From positions 1 to 18,662 of the forward strand of contig JAIWNQ010000253.1 in the NCBI GenBank assembly GCA_020216745.1: a DNA stretch of 18,662 bases. The letters are read 5' to 3'. Shown piece by piece: positions 14,869 through 18,662 of this stretch (its first letter is position 1; each line of letters opens with the position of its first letter). The DNA is from Candidatus Hydrogenedens sp. (GTDB lineage Bacteria > Hydrogenedentota > Hydrogenedentia > Hydrogenedentales > Hydrogenedentaceae). Under the pieces are notes generated by a model, which was not told the origin of the DNA, searched no databases, and saw only the letters and a program-made list of their open reading frames with translations. The translations under genes were made by a program, and so were the position numbers.

Positions 14869-15705
14869 ATGCTAACTATCACAGTCTTATGTGAGAATAC
14901 CGCATCTAAATCAGGGGTTTTAGGTGAACATGGTTTATCATTCTTCATTCAGGAAAACAACGTACCCATTATATTTGATACAGGTGCTGGCATGACGATT
15001 GAGCACAATGCCAAAGTACTAAACTGTCAACTATCCTCTGTTAAATATCTTGTATTAAGTCATGGACATTATGACCATACCGGTGGAATACAAGCAGTAC
15101 TACAAAAATCGGCACCTGAAAATATTTTTGCACACCCGTTTGTATTTGAAAAAAGATATATACGAGACAATAACGGTAGCATTCGCGAGATTGGATATAG
15201 AGGACCTGAAAAAGAACTGGTAACCAACACAACTCACTTTACACCTGTGTTAGAACCTACTCAGATAACAGAGACCATTTATGCCTCAGGATCTATTCCA
15301 AGAACTGTTCCCTTTGAAAAATCAGAACCTTGTTTTTATCTTGACCCGCAATGTACTCAATTAGATACATTTCCTGACGACCAATGTCTGTTTATTGATA
15401 GCAAAGACTATGGCGTCGTGCTTTTGGGTTGTACACATTCCGGTGTAATAAATACTCTTACTTACCTCCGCAAGAATATAATGAAGGTGGAGAAAAAAAT
15501 GATTGTCATTGGGGGATTACATCTTCATAGTGCTACAGAAGAACGTTTAAAAATGACTGCTGATGCATTACTATCATTAGACATCAGTGCCTTATATCCA
15601 TGTCACTGCTCTGGCTTCAAATCACTTGTCTATTTTAATACGTATTTACCTTTCCCCTGTCTTCCTGCACCTGCTGGTTCTGTCTTTAATTTTTATTCAT
15701 CATAA
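14869..15705 (+). CDS. Metallo-beta-lactamase-fold hydrolase, RFA-P-synthase-like group
   Basis: A 278-residue cytoplasmic MBL-fold protein. The N-terminus (ITVLCENTASKSG, then GEHGLSFFI and IIFDTGAG) matches the group annotated as 7,8-dihydropterin-6-yl-methyl-4-(beta-D-ribofuranosyl)aminobenzene 5'-phosphate synthase-like. Metal ligands are visible: HGHYDH at 65-70, LGCTHSG with His190, GGLHLHSA, and PCHCSG with His246. In bacteria outside methanogens and methylotrophs the substrate of this group is generally unknown, and no pterin or methanopterin gene is nearby. AAGGAG (14857-14862) is 6 nt before the ATG at 14869, so this start is preferred over an in-frame ATG at 14833 that has no ribosome site. 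It appears to be a single-gene unit, convergent with the next gene. Confidence 0.88.
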   Translation: MLTITVLCENTASKSGVLGEHGLSFFIQENNVPIIFDTGAGMTIEHNAKVLNCQLSSVKYLVLSHGHYDHTGGIQAVLQKSAPENIFAHPFVFEKRYIRDNNGSIREIGYRGPEKELVTNTTHFTPVLEPTQITETIYASGSIPRTVPFEKSEPCFYLDPQCTQLDTFPDDQCLFIDSKDYGVVLLGCTHSGVINTLTYLRKNIMKVEKKMIVIGGLHLHSATEERLKMTADALLSLDISALYPCHCSGFKSLVYFNTYLPFPCLPAPAGSVFNFYSS

Positions 15706-15760
15706 CTTTAAATTCTGAATACACATATACCTTTTACTTCACAAGCAGAAAAGCACAATC

Positions 15761-15782
15761 AAAAGTGTCTATGTTCACTTTT
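15761..15782. terminator. Possible bidirectional terminator between convergent genes
   Basis: AAAAGTG (15761-15767) pairs with CACTTTT (15776-15782) across an 8-nt loop. Each strand has a T-run at the end of the stem, as expected for a shared terminator between the metallo-hydrolase (plus) and surface-protein (minus) genes. The stem is only 7 bp, so confidence is modest. Confidence 0.4.
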
Positions 15783-15807
15783 ATAGTCTCAAGTATCTAC
15801 CACTTTC

Positions 15808-18662
15808 TTAATATATATCTCTTTTCGATTTTTTGTAACCAAGTAAAAACATAGATATAACACTTAACATCATTATATCCGCAAAATAGGAACCATCTAT
15901 AGTCCCTTTCCCTTCTCCGCAGGAAATAATAAAACGACGTTTTTTACCTTTACTTATTACTAAATCGACTGCTGATCCTTTATCTACTTTTGTCCCCGCA
16001 ATAGGATTTTGGCGAATTACTTTTCCAGCCCCAACATCATTATTGTACTCTTCTGTCACATTACCTACAACTAAGCCTACTGTCTTAATCGCTATTGTCG
16101 CCTCATCCCTCGTTTTACCTACAACATCAGGCACAATTACTTTTATCTGTTGTTCCCCTTCTGTTGTGCCTCCCTGGGTTCCTTCTCCTGCTCCTTCTTT
16201 AATGCCTTCTATTGTTCCATCAGGGGTACCTTCCGGCGTGCCTTCAGAGGTACCTTCTACAACGCCTTCAGCGGTACCTTCCGGCGTGCCTTCAGGGGTA
16301 CCTTCAATAGTCTGCTGTTTTTTGTTAATGTACAGAACTACAGTTGAACCCGCATCAACTTCGGTTTCTGGTACTGGTATCTGGCGTAGTACTTTTCCCG
16401 GCTCTACTTCATTATTAACCTCTTCAATAACATCGCTCACAAATAAATCTATTTGTTCTAATGTAGCCTGTGCTTCTGTTTCTGTCATACCTACAACATT
16501 AGGAACTGTCACTTTGGGTATTTGTGTCGGGACTATCACTGGTGCTTTCGGGTCATTAAACATCGGCACATAAGCATAGACATCATTCACACTAACCTGA
16601 ACCAAATTCAAGTAGGCATTGCCACTTTGTTTCATTGTAAATTTTATACGCACTAACTCAACCTCGCCTTTGACACCTAAGAAGTCTTTACCCGCCGCCA
16701 TAATCCGTAGGCTACCTGTTGCATCGGCACCCTCATTATAGCTGAGGCTCAAATTTTGTGCAACATCACCCAAAACTACCTCATTAACTTCTGCATATTT
16801 ACCATCAAAATTTAGCATCATAGCGAAGCCTGACATGTTCGACACATTATCTGCTAACACAGATATTTCTTTCTGGGAACCTTTAACTCCATATAATCCT
16901 TTATTTAACCATACGTTTACAGATGTATCCTGTTTTTCCGTTGTAGCTAAAATGGTTTCTGCTGACATGGAACCATTATCCGCTAACCATTTTAGATGCT
17001 CCCAATAATGATCATAGCTTTTCTTAAACCAATCTTCTTCAGAGGGTGGAATGATATTATTCCCTTCTAACCAACGTTGTATAGCACTTGAATCGGCATT
17101 GTCTATTAACCCATCCATATTAATATCACCTGAACTTTGGATACATTCGTTATCACCAGCAGATTTCGTCCAATAGTCCAGAATGTATTGGGCATCGTCA
17201 GGAGTTATAGCTCCATTACTATCGGCATCTCCAAGTATGCATTTATTTGTTGCGCATAACAAGCCATTTTCTATATCTACCTTTAGTGGCTGTGTTGTTG
17301 ATGTAGTCACATCATATAGCCGAACTCCATTTCCCATACCATCGTCGGGAAGTAAAGTCAATGGTTCGCATATCTCTCCTTCATTAGCTGGGCTTACCGA
17401 TGCAACAATATTGAATAGCGTCCCAGATCCATATAATTCTTGAGCTTCAAAATCTGCTGAGGCTATTCGCAAACTGATGATATTAGTATCCTCTATCGCA
17501 AAGGCTCCATAAGCAATAAACATCCCTACTGTTATGCCCGATGGTTCGACGATAATAGAATTGGGATCTAAAATTAAATTCTGAGGTAGTTCCGCATCAA
17601 TCTGAACAGAGGTTGCGGATACATCGTATACTGACTTCGAGTTTATAGGTATGCGAATTTGTAATTGCCCTGGATCTTCAGTTGGCGTTAACCAGAAAAG
17701 GCTTGCATCATTGATATTCACCTGTTCAGGGAAAAACACCGTAAGAAACTGTCCTTTCACTATATCTGATGCATCAGATAAAACAGAATAGCGGTCAACA
17801 TCACTGACAGATTGAATGGCATATTGGTAATAAGAACCCAATTGAATTGAAGTATCTGAATATTCTAAACCTTGAATATACCCCTCATAGGGCTCAATAG
17901 TTGGATTTGTCTCGGAGTCAGGTACATTGATTCGTTGCCAATCTACTAAGGTATCTCCATTTTCATCTAATGTTCTACGGTATATATTATAACCTGCAAT
18001 ATTATACTCAGGACTGGCATCCCATTTTATACGGATACTCTGAGGTGTACTATATACCCTCGGCTTCAGTGGCTTTTGAATATCCTCTGGGTCTAACTCT
18101 ATAGATACGTTTTCACCACTATTCACAGACTGAATTGTTTTACTAATATATTTTCTCATATTAATTGTTAGATTATATGGGGGTTGTAATACGCCAGTCT
18201 CTATACTAAACTTTCCATCTCCATCAGTTATCACAAGTATCATATCTGTCATACCTTCAGAACCTAATTCTACTTTCGCACCTGAGACAGGTCTCTTACT
18301 TATACTATTGATTACCTGTCCCTGAATAAGATATATTTCACCTTCTATAGAACCTTCAGGTATCCCTTCTCCTTCTACAACTCCTTCAGGCGTCCCTTCT
18401 ACAGTTCCTTCTTGGATACCTTCTCCTTCAACTACACCTTCCTCTATCCCTTCTCCTTCCACAACTCCTTCTGGCATCCCTTCAACAGCTCCTTCTTGAG
18501 AACCTTCTACCATACCCTCGCCTTCCGACGGTCCCTCAACGGTGCCTTCACCCTCTGTCGGACCTTCTACTGAACCTTCTGTAATTCCTTCTGGAACTCC
18601 CTCGATTATTCCTTCTATTGGTCCTTCTATTACACCTTCACCCTCTATTGGCCCCTCTACTA
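15808..18662 (-). CDS. Second giant surface protein (FN3/dockerin/PASTA, xxEG linkers), 5' end outside window
   Basis: The frame runs open from the right edge to a stop at 15808-15810 (951 codons seen). The first in-frame ATG (18513) lies inside the EG repeat with repeat codons continuing before it, so the true start and any signal peptide are outside the window. Order: xxEG linker (18662-18339); carboxypeptidase-regulatory-like beta domain (IQGQVINSISKRPVSGAKVE); FN3 (KWDASPEYNIAGYNIYRR); cohesin-like beta-sandwich; type I dockerin (about 17245-17050) with loops DADSNGAITPDD and DINMDGLIDNAD; another beta-sandwich; PASTA (16512-16320, VPNVVGMTETEA); EG linker (about 16317-16150); PASTA (16140-15949, VPDVVGKTRDEA); then SCGEGKG (Cys at 15921-15919), a hydrophobic helix and basic KKSKRDIY end. 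It shares its central cassette and tail type with the plus-strand giant at 6856. It is probably a surface-anchored scaffold; its function is unknown. Confidence 0.87.
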   Translation of the reverse strand, partial: VEGPIEGEGVIEGPIEGIIEGVPEGITEGSVEGPTEGEGTVEGPSEGEGMVEGSQEGAVEGMPEGVVEGEGIEEGVVEGEGIQEGTVEGTPEGVVEGEGIPEGSIEGEIYLIQGQVINSISKRPVSGAKVELGSEGMTDMILVITDGDGKFSIETGVLQPPYNLTINMRKYISKTIQSVNSGENVSIELDPEDIQKPLKPRVYSTPQSIRIKWDASPEYNIAGYNIYRRTLDENGDTLVDWQRINVPDSETNPTIEPYEGYIQGLEYSDTSIQLGSYYQYAIQSVSDVDRYSVLSDASDIVKGQFLTVFFPEQVNINDASLFWLTPTEDPGQLQIRIPINSKSVYDVSATSVQIDAELPQNLILDPNSIIVEPSGITVGMFIAYGAFAIEDTNIISLRIASADFEAQELYGSGTLFNIVASVSPANEGEICEPLTLLPDDGMGNGVRLYDVTTSTTQPLKVDIENGLLCATNKCILGDADSNGAITPDDAQYILDYWTKSAGDNECIQSSGDINMDGLIDNADSSAIQRWLEGNNIIPPSEEDWFKKSYDHYWEHLKWLADNGSMSAETILATTEKQDTSVNVWLNKGLYGVKGSQKEISVLADNVSNMSGFAMMLNFDGKYAEVNEVVLGDVAQNLSLSYNEGADATGSLRIMAAGKDFLGVKGEVELVRIKFTMKQSGNAYLNLVQVSVNDVYAYVPMFNDPKAPVIVPTQIPKVTVPNVVGMTETEAQATLEQIDLFVSDVIEEVNNEVEPGKVLRQIPVPETEVDAGSTVVLYINKKQQTIEGTPEGTPEGTAEGVVEGTSEGTPEGTPDGTIEGIKEGAGEGTQGGTTEGEQQIKVIVPDVVGKTRDEATIAIKTVGLVVGNVTEEYNNDVGAGKVIRQNPIAGTKVDKGSAVDLVISKGKKRRFIISCGEGKGTIDGSYFADIMMLSVISMFLLGYKKSKRDIY
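16225..16305 (-). repeat. Two near-identical 33-nt direct repeats in the linker between PASTA domains
   Basis: Positions 16225-16257 and 16273-16305 differ at one base (GGTACCTTCCGGCGTGCCTT start on the plus strand), a 48-nt period, i.e. 16 residues or four xxEG units. They lie inside an EG linker that includes TPEG, TAEG, VVEG and TSEG steps. Confidence 0.88.
18339..18662 (-). repeat. xxEG (12-nt) repeat tract reaching the right window edge
   Basis: More than 100 consecutive codons of xxEG and EGEG steps in the minus frame (VEGPIEGEGVIEGPIEG and similar). Codon use at the x positions varies more than in the 7213-7635 tract, so this tract looks older or more diverged. It continues beyond the window. 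Confidence 0.9.

Noticed and set aside
16043..16573. 176-codon open frame on the plus strand rich in Pro-Ser
   Set aside because: It is the antisense reading of the EG repeat and PASTA coding region (GAAGG repeats read as CCTTC), a usual shadow of such repeats.

Overview
The window is AT-rich bacterial DNA (no introns, Shine-Dalgarno sites ahead of most starts) holding nine protein genes, two of them cut by the window edges. No rRNA, tRNA, insertion sequence, phage gene or CRISPR array was seen. Very large secreted proteins with acidic 'xxEG' linkers, PASTA, FN3 and dockerin domains, a twin-arginine-exported ceramidase-like protein, an SGNH sialate-esterase-like protein and a GH42-like protein suggest an environmental diderm bacterium of the Planctomycetes/Lentisphaerae/Hydrogenedentes kind. 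The xxEG linkers make me favour a Hydrogenedentes-like lineage, but no marker gene fixes this.

Layout. (1) 1-4431, minus strand: a probable three-gene operon read from a promoter near 4402-4431. In order of transcription it holds a Tat-exported neutral-ceramidase-like hydrolase, a family 2 glycosyltransferase with a C-terminal beta-sandwich, and a membrane-anchored GH42-like protein that runs off the left edge. (2) 4440-6694, plus strand: lemA and an htpX-type M48 membrane protease, the latter with an unusual C-terminal zinc-ribbon tail. (3) 6787-11640, plus strand: a strong promoter, a 1569-residue surface protein (seven PASTA domains, a GLUG-type beta-solenoid, FN3, two cohesin-like beta-sandwiches around a dockerin, xxEG linkers, and a Cys/TM/basic C-terminal tail) and a perfect 13-bp hairpin. 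(4) 11661-14692, plus strand: a two-gene unit with a secreted sialate O-acetylesterase-like SGNH hydrolase and a membrane-anchored TPR protein. (5) 14772-15705, plus strand: a metallo-beta-lactamase-fold protein preceded by three evenly spaced ATCCTAA heptamers. (6) 15808-18662, minus strand: a second giant surface protein, 5'-incomplete, built from the same parts as the first and ending in the same kind of tail.

How the genes may work together. The two large proteins look like paralogous, cell-anchored extracellular scaffolds. They share a cassette of FN3, beta-sandwich, dockerin and beta-sandwich, with PASTA domains and low-complexity Glu-Gly linkers around it, and a candidate C-terminal sorting signal. 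The carbohydrate- and lipid-active exported enzymes nearby, the glycosyltransferase and the LemA/HtpX pair (membrane protein quality control) fit a region concerned with the cell envelope and surface glycans. The least explained part is the pair of giant xxEG/PASTA/dockerin proteins with their shared tail type.
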